Part shown: positions 8,097-16,111 of the stretch, piece after piece
Numbering within the stretch: position 1 is the stretch's first letter
Layout of the letters: the number at the start of each line of letters is the position of its first letter
Source: an uncultured Lachnospiraceae bacterium
GTDB lineage: Bacteria > Bacillota > Clostridia > Lachnospirales > Lachnospiraceae
DNA: 38,025 bases
Reading direction: 5' to 3'
NCBI GenBank assembly: GCA_947174185.1
Contig: CAMWHY010000012.1
Span: 1-38,025 of the forward strand
Position numbers and translations under genes: made by a program
Notes under the pieces: generated by a model
The model's input: only the letters and a program-made list of their open reading frames with translations
What the model was told of the DNA's origin: nothing
Databases searched by the model: none

Positions 8097-8549
8097 ATGG
8101 CGGGAGATTTGGACGATATTTACAATAAGATATACCGATACTGTTTTTATAAAGTCAGAAATTCCGCCATTGCCGAAGATATCACGCAGGAAGCTTTTCT
8201 CAAATATTTTGCGCAAAATAAGATATTAAAGCATGGGGAAGATATGGCATATTTATACACCATTGCCAAACACCTCTGTATCGATTTTTTTCGGAAAAGG
8301 CGTGACGACGCTTTGACCGGGGATTATCCTCAGGAGGATTTCTGCGATAACAGCGACACAAAAATAGCCGTCCGGAACGCTCTGGAACGACTTGCAGAGC
8401 AGCATAAGGAAATACTTCTTTTGCGTTATCTCAGCGGTCTGTCAGCAAATGAAACGGCAGAAATCATGGAAATATCAAGATTTAAAGTATACCGTCTTGA
8501 GAAAACCGCACTTGCGGAGATGAAAAAATATCTGAAAGGGGCAGTGTGA
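8097..8549 (+). CDS. ECF-type sigma factor
   Basis: 150 aa, sigma-70 family group 4. Region 2 spans ~1-75 (DDIYNKIYRYCFYKV, EDITQEAFLKYF, LYTIAKHLCIDFFRKRR) and region 4 ~95-145 (LERLAEQHKEILLLRYLSGLSANETAEIM, then the recognition-helix sequence SRFKVYRLEKTAL). The start is ATG 8097, with GAGGAGG 7 nt upstream. It is the first gene of a tight four-gene operon with a membrane protein and an ABC-2 transporter, so it probably switches that transporter on in response to an envelope signal. I see no convincing autoregulatory ECF promoter upstream. Confidence 0.92.
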   Translation: MAGDLDDIYNKIYRYCFYKVRNSAIAEDITQEAFLKYFAQNKILKHGEDMAYLYTIAKHLCIDFFRKRRDDALTGDYPQEDFCDNSDTKIAVRNALERLAEQHKEILLLRYLSGLSANETAEIMEISRFKVYRLEKTALAEMKKYLKGAV

Positions 8550-8550
8550 T

Positions 8551-9267
8551 ATGAAACGTAACATAAAAAAAGAAATCAGGACAGCGTTTGAGCCCCCTGA
8601 ACCAAAGGGTAAAGCGGATTTTCTTGCGGCAATGTCTTATCCCAAATTGACATATTCCGAATTTTTATTTTCGCAGATCGGCTATATACGAAAACGTGTG
8701 TGGTTTGTTTCGGCAGCAGTTGTATTTGCGGCAGTCAGAATCGTATATGCCATTCCGGAGGAAGCGAAGTTTCTCGTATGGTTGATTGCTGCGTTTGTTC
8801 CATTTCTGGCGATGCTGACAACTGTGGAAATATCAAGATCAAAAATATACGGTATGTCGGAAATAGAAGCAGGATGCAGGTTTTCTCTGCCGCAGGTCAC
8901 AGGGGCGAGGATGATCATTTTGGGGATCTGTAATTTTGCAGTCATTATAACCGTTTCGATACTGTTGGGAAATCATGTTCCCTTTGGCGTTGCAAGATCG
9001 GCTTTGTATATTTTTACGCCATATATTGTTGCGAGTGGGATTTCTTTTATGATCTTCAGTAAAGTCAAGGGACAGGAAGCGGCTTATCTGAGCGCAGCTG
9101 CAGCTTTGGTGGTCAGTTTTGCGGGCATCATGGTATCCAGCAGAGGTATTTATGAAAAGCCGCTGGCAAATCTTTATATCATTGCAGTCTGTCTTGGCGG
9201 GACGCTGATGGCAGTTGCGCAGACAAAAAAATTATTGTTTGGAAAGGATAGTTATTTATGGAATTAA
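8551..9267 (+). CDS. Six-TM membrane protein, candidate anti-sigma factor
   Basis: 238 aa. A cytosolic N-terminal segment of ~48 residues (KEIRTAFEPPEPKGKADFLAAMSYP) precedes about six TM helices. It starts 1 nt after the sigma-factor stop and overlaps the ATPase start by 10 nt, so it is translationally coupled to both. The layout fits an anti-sigma factor that holds the sigma factor at the membrane, but there is no zinc-binding ZAS motif (HxxxCxxC), so this is inference from position. An accessory transporter subunit is the alternative. Confidence 0.75.
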   Translation: MKRNIKKEIRTAFEPPEPKGKADFLAAMSYPKLTYSEFLFSQIGYIRKRVWFVSAAVVFAAVRIVYAIPEEAKFLVWLIAAFVPFLAMLTTVEISRSKIYGMSEIEAGCRFSLPQVTGARMIILGICNFAVIITVSILLGNHVPFGVARSALYIFTPYIVASGISFMIFSKVKGQEAAYLSAAAALVVSFAGIMVSSRGIYEKPLANLYIIAVCLGGTLMAVAQTKKLLFGKDSYLWN

Positions 9268-10121
9268 GGATTGATCGTGTGACAAAAAAATATGATAAAA
9301 AGATAGCCTGCGACAGGATCTCCCTGACGTTGGAAAAGGGCGTTTACGGACTTCTTGGCGCCAATGGCGCGGGAAAAACGACGCTTATGCGGATGATATG
9401 CGGGATTTTAGATCCTTCTTCAGGAAGCCTTTCCTGTGATGGAATAGACGTTTCACAGGAAGAATATCGCGAACTTCTAGGTTATCTGCCGCAGGATTTC
9501 GGATATTATCCGGAATTTACGGCACAGGATTTTATGATGTATATCGCCGCATTAAAGGGCATACCCAAAAGCAAGGCAAAGGTAAAAACGGCAGAACTTT
9601 TGGAAATGGTATCGCTGAAAAACGAAGCGAAAAAGAAAATAAAGACCTTTTCAGGCGGAATGAAACAGCGTCTGGGAATTGCACAGGCATTGTTAAATGA
9701 TCCGAAAATACTGGTGCTGGATGAGCCTACCGCGGGACTTGATCCCAAGGAGAGGATAAAATTCCGCAATATTATCTCCCGAATGGGAGCGGACAGGATC
9801 ATACTTTTATCTACACATATCGTTTCTGATATTGAACATATTGCCAATACAATACTTATTATGAAAGACGGACAGATGATCCATGAAGGTTCTCTGGAAG
9901 ATATTATTGCGGTGATACGGGACAAGGTCTGGGAGTGCAGCGTCTCTTGTGCTGAGGCAGATGAGTATGGTGAAAAATACCCCATAATTAACACAAGAAA
10001 TGAAGGAGATATGGTTTTTCTACGGCTGGTAAGCGATGAAAAGCCGTGTGAAGACGCTAATAATGTGGAGGCAACTCTAGAGGATCTTTATCTGTATTAT
10101 TTTAGCGGAGAAGAAACATGA
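9258..10121 (+). CDS. ABC-2 type transporter ATPase subunit
   Basis: 287 aa. Walker A GANGAGKTT (~36-44), Q-loop LPQDFGYYPEF, signature FSGGMKQRLGIAQALL (~133-148), Walker B ILVLDEPTAGLDP (~153-165) and switch His in LLSTHIVSDIEH. Residues ~215-287 form the divergent C-terminal part usual in the CcmA/BcrA-like group. Partner is the permease that follows with a 4-nt ATGA overlap. Likely exports or senses an antimicrobial or envelope-active compound, given the sigma factor in front. Confidence 0.93.
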   Translation: MELRIDRVTKKYDKKIACDRISLTLEKGVYGLLGANGAGKTTLMRMICGILDPSSGSLSCDGIDVSQEEYRELLGYLPQDFGYYPEFTAQDFMMYIAALKGIPKSKAKVKTAELLEMVSLKNEAKKKIKTFSGGMKQRLGIAQALLNDPKILVLDEPTAGLDPKERIKFRNIISRMGADRIILLSTHIVSDIEHIANTILIMKDGQMIHEGSLEDIIAVIRDKVWECSVSCAEADEYGEKYPIINTRNEGDMVFLRLVSDEKPCEDANNVEATLEDLYLYYFSGEET

Positions 10122-11383
10122 GAATTAACAGATTACAGAAAGGTATGGTTTTTGATATGAAATTATTTTTTCAGCTTACAGGTTATGAATTAAAAAAGAT
10201 CTTATGCAGAAAACGCAGTGTTATCACGCTTCTGGTTGTTATCCTTTTGGGGATCTTTAGCGTTTTTGGGACCATTGTGGGAAACTATTACTATATGGAT
10301 GAAAACGGTGAGGAAATAGCTATTTCTCGTTATGAAGAAGCAATGATTGACCGCAGGAACGGCGAGGCTCTTTCGGGACGCGTGGTCGATGCAGACCTTA
10401 TTATGGAGGCTGTGGATGCATACAGGCAGGTGCCGTTAGACAAAATCTATTATGATATTACTCTGGAATATCAAAGTTCGGCGAGAAAATATAGTGATAT
10501 ATGTGAGATCGTCTGCCGGACAATGGATTTGGGTATAGACGAATTTCAACAGCTTACCCGTGAACAGGCTGAGCAGTTTGATCAAATACGAAGAGAAAAT
10601 AAAGAGTATATAATTGAAAATTTGGATATCAATATGAGTGAAAATATGAAGGAATACTGGCGTGAGTGCATAGAAAAATCCCCGGAGACGCTGACTTATG
10701 AGTATAGCGGCGGATATTATCGGTATGTTGTCATTATGTATACGACTGCATTTCTGTCTGCGGCAGCGGTTGCAATCATGATATCCGGGATTTTTTCTGA
10801 GGAGTATGTGAGCGGTGCAGATAATCTGATCCTGTCGTCAAAGCATGGCAAAGGACTTGTGATCGGTGCAAAGCTGCTTGCAGCGTTTGGAATTGCTGAA
10901 GCCCTGATCATTTTCCTTATGGTAGTCAGTTATATCGAAGTAATGGCTGTCTGGGGCACAAGCGGAGCGGACGCTGCCCTCACATTACTAGGGAATATAT
11001 TTGAGTATCCTATTACCATAGGGCAGAGTGCACTGTTCTACTCTATTTGTACGCTTGGGAGTATACTGTTATTTACTGCGCTTACAACATTTTTTTCATC
11101 GGCGTTTAAAACTCCGTTCAATACGATTGTGGTAATGGCGATTATTTTGATTGCACCTATGTTTATAGTCATACCGGACAGCGCGCCTCTCTGGGTGTTC
11201 CAGCTGGAACAACTGATGCCCACGAATATGATGGCGTTCTGGGGAGCAATGAGTGATCTTCAGTATGAAATATTTGGCGTTGTAATTCCGCCTTATGTTT
11301 TTCTTCCTGTATTTGCTATCATTGCTTCCTGCGTCTGTGTCTGTCTGTCGTACCGGATCTTTAAACGTCATCAGGTAGTGTAA
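10118..11383 (+). CDS. ABC-2 type transporter permease
   Basis: 421 aa. One TM segment near the N-terminus (~35-60), a large external loop of ~150 residues, then about five TM helices (~205-230, ~250-280, ~305-330, ~340-360, ~385-412), which is ABC-2 permease topology. ATG 10118 overlaps the ATPase stop (ATGA), with GGAG 7 nt upstream. In-frame ATGs at 10145 and 10157 are alternatives, the last giving MKLFFQLTGYELKK, a more usual beginning. The start region closely resembles that of the exporter at 5.5 kb. Confidence 0.9.
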   Translation: MRINRLQKGMVFDMKLFFQLTGYELKKILCRKRSVITLLVVILLGIFSVFGTIVGNYYYMDENGEEIAISRYEEAMIDRRNGEALSGRVVDADLIMEAVDAYRQVPLDKIYYDITLEYQSSARKYSDICEIVCRTMDLGIDEFQQLTREQAEQFDQIRRENKEYIIENLDINMSENMKEYWRECIEKSPETLTYEYSGGYYRYVVIMYTTAFLSAAAVAIMISGIFSEEYVSGADNLILSSKHGKGLVIGAKLLAAFGIAEALIIFLMVVSYIEVMAVWGTSGADAALTLLGNIFEYPITIGQSALFYSICTLGSILLFTALTTFFSSAFKTPFNTIVVMAIILIAPMFIVIPDSAPLWVFQLEQLMPTNMMAFWGAMSDLQYEIFGVVIPPYVFLPVFAIIASCVCVCLSYRIFKRHQVV

Positions 11384-11411
11384 AAGGGAACGCTAAAGCG
11401 TTCCCTTTAAT
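11383..11411. terminator. Bidirectional rho-independent terminator
   Basis: Perfect 12-bp stem, AAAGGGAACGCT / AGCGTTCCCTTT (11383-11394 with 11397-11408), with A tract before and T-rich sequence after. Lies between the convergent ABC operon (+) and the pyruvate formate-lyase operon (-) and can serve both. Confidence 0.9.
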
Positions 11412-11452
11412 TTTAAAAATTTTAATCCGTTTCTTATTAGATAGATCTTTTA

Positions 11453-11698
11453 TTAGATTGCTTCATGGAATGTACGGGAGATAACATCTGCCTGCTGTTC
11501 CGGTGTTAACTTAATGAAGTTAACAGCGTATCCGGATACACGGATTGTCAGCTGAGGATAATTCTCAGGATGCTTCTGAGCATCTAAAAGAGTATCTCTA
11601 TTTAATACGTTAACATTCAAATGATGACCGCCCTTTGTAGCGTATCCATCTAATAATGATACCAGGTTGTTTACCTGTGTTGCACTTGCTTCTGCCAT
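11453..11698 (-). CDS. Stand-alone glycyl radical domain of pyruvate formate-lyase (GrcA-like)
   Basis: 81 aa, equivalent to the C-terminal end of a full-length pyruvate formate-lyase. It contains [17 protein letters not shown], then [17 protein letters not shown], then the radical loop RVSGYAV with the radical Gly at residue 56, and ends [10 protein letters not shown] radical SAM activase would convert that Gly to a stable radical, passed to the catalytic Cys pair of the partner protein. Here the catalytic protein upstream lacks this domain, so this protein must supply it. AAGGAGG lies 9 nt before the ATG. It resembles E. coli GrcA (YfiD), but there GrcA repairs an intact enzyme rather than completing a truncated one. 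Confidence 0.93.
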   Translation of the reverse strand: MAEASATQVNNLVSLLDGYATKGGHHLNVNVLNRDTLLDAQKHPENYPQLTIRVSGYAVNFIKLTPEQQADVISRTFHEAI

Positions 11699-11721
11699 GA
11701 TAATAATCCTCCTTATATAAA

Positions 11722-11937
11722 TTATTGATAATCATCTAATCCTTGGTGAAGTGTGGGAACACTGCATGCCAGTGGTGTCCTGGAACAGTCAGTGCAGCCC
11801 ATAGTCTGAACATCTTTTTTAGCGTCTGCATTCTCGTCAACATCTACATTCACATGACCGACACCTTTAGAAAAACCATTGTCTAACTGTGCAACCATAT
11901 CCTGTATCAGTTCTTCTTCGCTTTTTGTTGTGCCCAT
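11722..11937 (-). CDS. 71-aa Cys-containing protein between the two parts of pyruvate formate-lyase
   Basis: The first ~35 residues ([21 protein letters not shown]) resemble the start of the glycyl radical domain next door ([21 protein letters not shown]). Where the radical loop would follow, it instead has three cysteines, C48-x2-C51-x6-C58 ([20 protein letters not shown]). The RVSGY loop is absent. It has its own ribosome site (GTGAGG ~8 nt upstream) and 23-40 nt gaps on each side, so it looks like a real gene and not debris. It may be a metal- or redox-binding relative of the radical domain acting on the split enzyme; that role is inference. No pathway assignment can be made from the sequence alone. 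Confidence 0.82.
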   Translation of the reverse strand: MGTTKSEEELIQDMVAQLDNGFSKGVGHVNVDVDENADAKKDVQTMGCTDCSRTPLACSVPTLHQGLDDYQ

Positions 11938-11976
11938 ACTCAGAACCTCACTTTTTCGTTTTATATAGATACTGTT

Positions 11977-14031
11977 TTATTTCTTGCTCAGGTCGATATC
12001 GATATCACCTGCAAATACCTGATCTTCCTTACCAAGAGCGCCCGGAATGATAGAGAAGGTATTGGAGATACCATCCTGTGCATCCTTAAACGGAAGCTTG
12101 GATACAGAAGCCAGAGAAGCTACCGCACCATGAGTGTCACGACCGTGCATCGGGTTAGCACCCGGAGCAAACGGCTGTCCCTTCTTACGTCCATCAGGTG
12201 TGTTACCTGTTGCCTTACCGTATGTTACGTTAGAAGTAATGGTAAGGATGGAAGTTGTAGGAATACCGTTTCTGTAGGTATGATGTCTTCTGATCGCTGT
12301 CATGAACTTGTGAACGATGTCCTGTGCAATCAAGTCAACGCGGTCATCATCATTACCATATTTCGGGAACTCACCGGTGGTCTCGAAGTCAACGATGACA
12401 CCGTCCTCGTCTCTGATCGGTTTAACAGTTGCATACTTAATTGCAGATAAGGAGTCAGCTACGATGGAAAGTCCTGCAACACCTGTTGCGAAGTAACGCT
12501 TAACATCTCTGTCATGAAGCGCCATCTCAGCTCTCTCATAGCAGTATTTATCATGCATATAGTGGATGATATTTAAGGTGTTAACATATACGTCTGCCTG
12601 CCACTCCATCATATCCATGAATTTTGCATATACATCATCATAATCAAGTACGTCACCGCTTACAGGACGATATTTAGGACCAACCTGTTTCTTGGTAACT
12701 TCGTCAACACCGCCGTTCAATGCGTACAGCAGACATTTAGCCAGGTTAGCACGAGCGCCGAAGAACTGCATTTCCTTACCAACAACCATGGAAGATACGC
12801 AGCATGCAATTGCATAATCGTCGCCGTGGGTTACTCTCATCAGATCATCGTTCTCATACTGGATGGAAGAAGTCTTGATGGACATCTTAGCACAGAACTC
12901 TTTCCAAGGCTGAGGAAGTCTGGTTGACCAGAGAACTGTTAAGTTAGGCTCAGGTGAAGCGCCTAAGTTATTCAATGTGTTCAGGTAACGGAAGGAAGTC
13001 TTTGTTACAAGAGAACGTCCGTCAACGCCTACACCGCCAAGGGATTCTGTAACCCATACAGGATCGCCTGCAAAAATCTGATTGTATTCCGGTGTACGTG
13101 CAAATTTGATCAGACGAAGCTTCATGATAAAGTGGTCAACAAACTCCTGAATCTCTTCCTCTGTAAACGTACCATTCTTAAGATCTCTCTCAGCGTAGCA
13201 GTCGATAAAGGTAGAAGTACGTCCAAGGGACATAGCAGCACCGTTCTGCTCTTTAACGGAAGAAAGGTATCCGAAATATGTTGCCTGAATAGCTTCCTGT
13301 ACGTTAGAAGCAGGTTTGGAAATATCGCATCCATAAGAAGCAGCCATTTCCTTCATCATCTTTAATGCTACCATCTGCTCGGAAAGTTCTTCACGAAGAC
13401 GGATCACGTCGTCAGTCATCACACGTCCTGTGGAATCTTTCTGTGCCTGTTTGTCTTCGATCAGGTAATCAATACCATACAGAGCAACTCGTCTGTAGTC
13501 ACCGATGATACGGCCACGGCCATATGCATCAGGAAGACCTGTAATGATATGGGAGGAACGGCATGCTCTCATTTCTGCATTGTATGCGTCAAAACATCCT
13601 GCATTGTGTGTTTTTCTGTGTGTGGAGAAGAACTCGCTGATCTCAGGATCTACAGTATAACCATTATCTGCGCAAGCTTTTTCTGCCATTCTGATACCGC
13701 CGTAAGGCTGTAAAGAACGCTTAAACGGCTTGTCTGTCTGGAAACCTACGATCTTTTCCTTGCTCTTATCAAGATATCCAGGAGCATGGGATGTGATAGT
13801 GGAGACTACCTTGGTATCCATATCCAATACGCCGCCTGCCTCGCGCTCCTGCTTTGCAAGATCCATAACCTGTGCCCATAAGTCTTTTGTTGCCTGTGTG
13901 GGTCCGCTTAAGAAGGAATCGTCTCCATCGTACGGAGTGTAGTTTTTCTGGATGAAGTCACGTACATTGACTTCTGTCTGCCATTTTCCGGCTGTAAAGC
14001 CTTCCCATTCTGGTTTCATTTCTGTGCTCAT
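11977..14031 (-). CDS. pflB: Pyruvate formate-lyase catalytic body lacking its C-terminal glycyl radical domain
   Basis: 684 aa; converts pyruvate and CoA to acetyl-CoA and formate. The catalytic pair Cys410-Cys411 is present ([26 protein letters not shown]), as are [18 protein letters not shown] and [22 protein letters not shown]. The protein ends at [25 protein letters not shown], the point where normal (~750-760 aa) enzymes continue into the radical domain; that domain is encoded two genes downstream. AGGAGG lies 6 nt before ATG 14031. The activating enzyme is not in this window. The operon order is catalytic body, Cys protein, radical domain. Confidence 0.95.
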   Translation of the reverse strand: MSTEMKPEWEGFTAGKWQTEVNVRDFIQKNYTPYDGDDSFLSGPTQATKDLWAQVMDLAKQEREAGGVLDMDTKVVSTITSHAPGYLDKSKEKIVGFQTDKPFKRSLQPYGGIRMAEKACADNGYTVDPEISEFFSTHRKTHNAGCFDAYNAEMRACRSSHIITGLPDAYGRGRIIGDYRRVALYGIDYLIEDKQAQKDSTGRVMTDDVIRLREELSEQMVALKMMKEMAASYGCDISKPASNVQEAIQATYFGYLSSVKEQNGAAMSLGRTSTFIDCYAERDLKNGTFTEEEIQEFVDHFIMKLRLIKFARTPEYNQIFAGDPVWVTESLGGVGVDGRSLVTKTSFRYLNTLNNLGASPEPNLTVLWSTRLPQPWKEFCAKMSIKTSSIQYENDDLMRVTHGDDYAIACCVSSMVVGKEMQFFGARANLAKCLLYALNGGVDEVTKKQVGPKYRPVSGDVLDYDDVYAKFMDMMEWQADVYVNTLNIIHYMHDKYCYERAEMALHDRDVKRYFATGVAGLSIVADSLSAIKYATVKPIRDEDGVIVDFETTGEFPKYGNDDDRVDLIAQDIVHKFMTAIRRHHTYRNGIPTTSILTITSNVTYGKATGNTPDGRKKGQPFAPGANPMHGRDTHGAVASLASVSKLPFKDAQDGISNTFSIIPGALGKEDQVFAGDIDIDLSKK

Positions 14032-14059
14032 TAAAATGCCTCCTATTTATATATTTTTT

Positions 14060-14096
14060 ACCCGATCCGTTCGGGTTTAACGGTTTTTCCACCGTT
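14060..14096 (-). promoter_or_regulatory. Two hairpins in the pyruvate formate-lyase 5' leader
   Basis: ACCCGA-5 nt-TCGGGT (14060-14076) and AACGGT-6 nt-ACCGTT (14079-14096), side by side between promoter and ribosome site. Could stabilise this usually abundant mRNA or regulate it. No run of U follows that would make a clear terminator. Confidence 0.55.
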
Positions 14097-14111
14097 GATT
14101 GCTATGGTATA

Positions 14112-14141
14112 ATTATAGCTAGAAATCGGGTGGATAGTCAA
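14112..14141 (-). promoter_or_regulatory. Promoter of the pyruvate formate-lyase operon
   Basis: On the minus strand, -35 TTGACT (14141-14136), an 18-nt spacer and -10 TATAAT (14117-14112). Leader of ~70 nt to ATG 14031. Upstream is a 10-bp palindrome, TTGTATACAA (14160-14169). Confidence 0.8.
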
Positions 14142-14263
14142 TAATCCCTTTGCATTTTTTTGTATACAATTTGTTAATTTTTTGCGAACAACTAAAAAAA
14201 TAGTGTGTTGGAAATTTATGGCACAAGATATGGTGGCAGCATGATGAAAGACCGTCAGATAAA

Positions 14264-15616
14264 TCAAAAATAATCATACTTCTTCCGCTTTGTGATCAGG
14301 AAGAAAAGAGAGAGAAAAAATGCAAAAATTTCCGCTGTTACCTCAGCCCACCAGATACCGTCCAATTGAAAGAGCAGAGGAAGAAACCAAACGGCAGAAA
14401 GTTTGAAAATAAAAGTTCTTAAAAAGGAAATCGCTGCCGAGACACCGCCATTGTTCAGAGCAGTAAAAAAAGAGGACGCAAATATATTAAATCCAACAAT
14501 AAAAAAGGAAAGAGATGAGATGCGCAGCGCATGTATGGTCATTGTAAGAAGGTTTGCATCATAGCCAACAAATATAAGAGAAAGCGGTCTTGCAAGCAGT
14601 TCTGCAATCAGAAGCATTCCGAAACCAGTGGTGCCCATTAAAAGGATACTTTTACGCAGCAGGTTTTTCAGCTCCGGATGATTGCCCGCGCCATAGTGGT
14701 AGCCGATGATCGGTGCGCTTCCGATAGAATAGCCGATAAAGATCGCTACATAAAAAAACTGGATATACATCAGCACGCCGTAAGAGGCAACGCCGTCTTG
14801 ACCGGCGTATTTCAGGAGCTGAAAGTTATAAAGCATTCCTATGATAGAGGCAGTCACGTTGGATACCATTTCAGAAGAGCCGTTGGCACAGGCTTTCAGG
14901 ATGGGAGTAATTTCCGGCTTTGTTCTTTTTAGGGATAGCAGACTGTCGTTTGGACGCAGGAAGTAAATCAGTGGGAGGATGCCGCCAACGCACTGGCTGA
15001 GTCCCGTGGCAATCGCCGCGCCTGCGACTCCCCAATTTAAGAAAGCAACGAACAGGGCGTCTAAAAGCATATTTGTAATACCTGCCGCAACGGTGGCAGC
15101 AAGTCCGAGATTCGGTTTTCCTGCCGTGATCAGAAAACTTTGGAAAGCATTCTGCAGCATAAAGGAAGTACAGAATACCATAGTGATGCTGCCGTAAATG
15201 ACACAGTCCGGAAGAATGAGTTCATCAGCGCCCAAAAAGACCGCTACCGGAGAAATTACAATAACGCCAATCAAAGAAATAAGGATTCCGACCACTACGG
15301 TAGTCTGGATGATCATGGCAAAGTAACGGTTTGCTTTTTCCGGCTGCTGCTCACCCAATGTTTTTGCTACTAAAGCGCTACCGCCGGTTCCAAGCATAAA
15401 GCCGACACCGCCAAAGATCATGATAAACGGCATGATCAGGTTGATTGCCGTAAAGGCATGCTTGCCCACACAATTAGAGACAAATAAACCATCTACAACG
15501 CCATAGATGGAAGTAAATACCATCATGATAATAGACGGAAATACAAATCTTAAAAGCTTTTTATATGTGAAATGATCGGATAGGCTGATACTGATCACGC
15601 GCTTTCTTGGAAGCAA
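14264..15616 (-). CDS. MATE-family multidrug/solute exporter
   Basis: 450 aa with about twelve TM helices in two similar halves, the MATE (NorM/MepA-type) arrangement: efflux of cationic compounds driven by Na+ or H+. Recognisable parts are PSIIMMVFTSIYGVVDGLFVSN at the start and GTGGSALVAKTLGEQ after helix 2. The start is TTG 15616, with AGGAGG 8 nt upstream; no ATG nearby is better. It has its own promoter, so it is not part of the downstream pfl operon. Substrate unknown. Confidence 0.92.
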   Translation of the reverse strand: MLPRKRVISISLSDHFTYKKLLRFVFPSIIMMVFTSIYGVVDGLFVSNCVGKHAFTAINLIMPFIMIFGGVGFMLGTGGSALVAKTLGEQQPEKANRYFAMIIQTTVVVGILISLIGVIVISPVAVFLGADELILPDCVIYGSITMVFCTSFMLQNAFQSFLITAGKPNLGLAATVAAGITNMLLDALFVAFLNWGVAGAAIATGLSQCVGGILPLIYFLRPNDSLLSLKRTKPEITPILKACANGSSEMVSNVTASIIGMLYNFQLLKYAGQDGVASYGVLMYIQFFYVAIFIGYSIGSAPIIGYHYGAGNHPELKNLLRKSILLMGTTGFGMLLIAELLARPLSLIFVGYDANLLTMTIHALRISSLSFFIVGFNIFASSFFTALNNGGVSAAISFLRTFIFKLSAVWFLPLLFQLDGIWWAEVTAEIFAFFLSLFFLITKRKKYDYF

Positions 15617-15684
15617 TTATATTCCCTCCTGGTGTCGTAAATTCAAGAAAATTTTTTAACAAAATGTAAATGGTACAGTACGCT

Positions 15685-15713
15685 AGTATAATGGAGTTCC
15701 AAAACATTGTCAA
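15685..15713 (-). promoter_or_regulatory. Promoter of the MATE gene
   Basis: On the minus strand, a perfect -35 TTGACA (15713-15708), a 17-nt spacer and -10 TATACT (15690-15685). About 65 nt to the start codon. Confidence 0.85.
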
Positions 15714-15722
15714 TAAGTCCGG

Positions 15723-15751
15723 TTGCCTGTTTTTTAAGATGGTGTTATAAT
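15723..15751 (+). promoter_or_regulatory. Promoter of the small redox protein gene
   Basis: -35 TTGCCT (15723-15728), a 17-nt spacer and -10 TATAAT (15746-15751) with TG one base before it (extended -10). Divergent from the MATE promoter, about 10 nt apart. Confidence 0.8.
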
Positions 15752-15826
15752 ATTCTCTAAAGAATAAAATAGTAGTCCTCGGAAAAGATATGTAATGTAA
15801 TCAGAGGAATGAAGGAGGTTTGATTT

Positions 15827-16015
15827 ATGGCAGCAATTACGAAAGACACTACGATCGGTCAGGCATTGATGGAGAATCCGGATATTGCACCTGTTCTTTT
15901 GGAGGCAGGGATGCATTGCCTCGGATGTCCTTCCGCACAGGGCGAGACATTGGAAGAGGCAGCAATGGTGCATGGATTTGATGTAAATGATCTTCTTGCT
16001 AAAATTAATGCCTAA
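15827..16015 (+). CDS. DUF1858 / hybrid-cluster-protein-associated redox disulfide domain protein
   Basis: 62 aa. The pattern [29 protein letters not shown]...[22 protein letters not shown] is that of the DUF1858/ScdA-N-like family, including the CxxC at residues 31-34 typical of the hybrid-cluster-associated version. Probably a small cytosolic redox or metal-binding protein involved in nitrosative or oxidative stress handling. GGAGG ~8 nt before the ATG. No hybrid cluster protein gene lies in this window. Confidence 0.9.
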   Translation: MAAITKDTTIGQALMENPDIAPVLLEAGMHCLGCPSAQGETLEEAAMVHGFDVNDLLAKINA

Positions 16016-16111
16016 AAGAATCAAGTAAGTTGAAAAGAAAGCAGTAAGAGTTTATGAGAGAAAGGCTGATGCGTTGCATTGGTCTTTTATTGCAAAAAGG
16101 GGGTGGCGGAT

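Noticed and set aside
7966-8229. 87-aa ORF starting in the hairpin before the sigma factor
   Set aside because: Starts inside a strong hairpin, no ribosome site, out of frame with the well-supported sigma-factor gene it overlaps.
14171-14191. Rex-like operator upstream of the pfl promoter
   Set aside because: Half sites TTGTT and AACAA are present but the spacing gives 21 nt instead of the 18 expected for Rex, so the match is not convincing.
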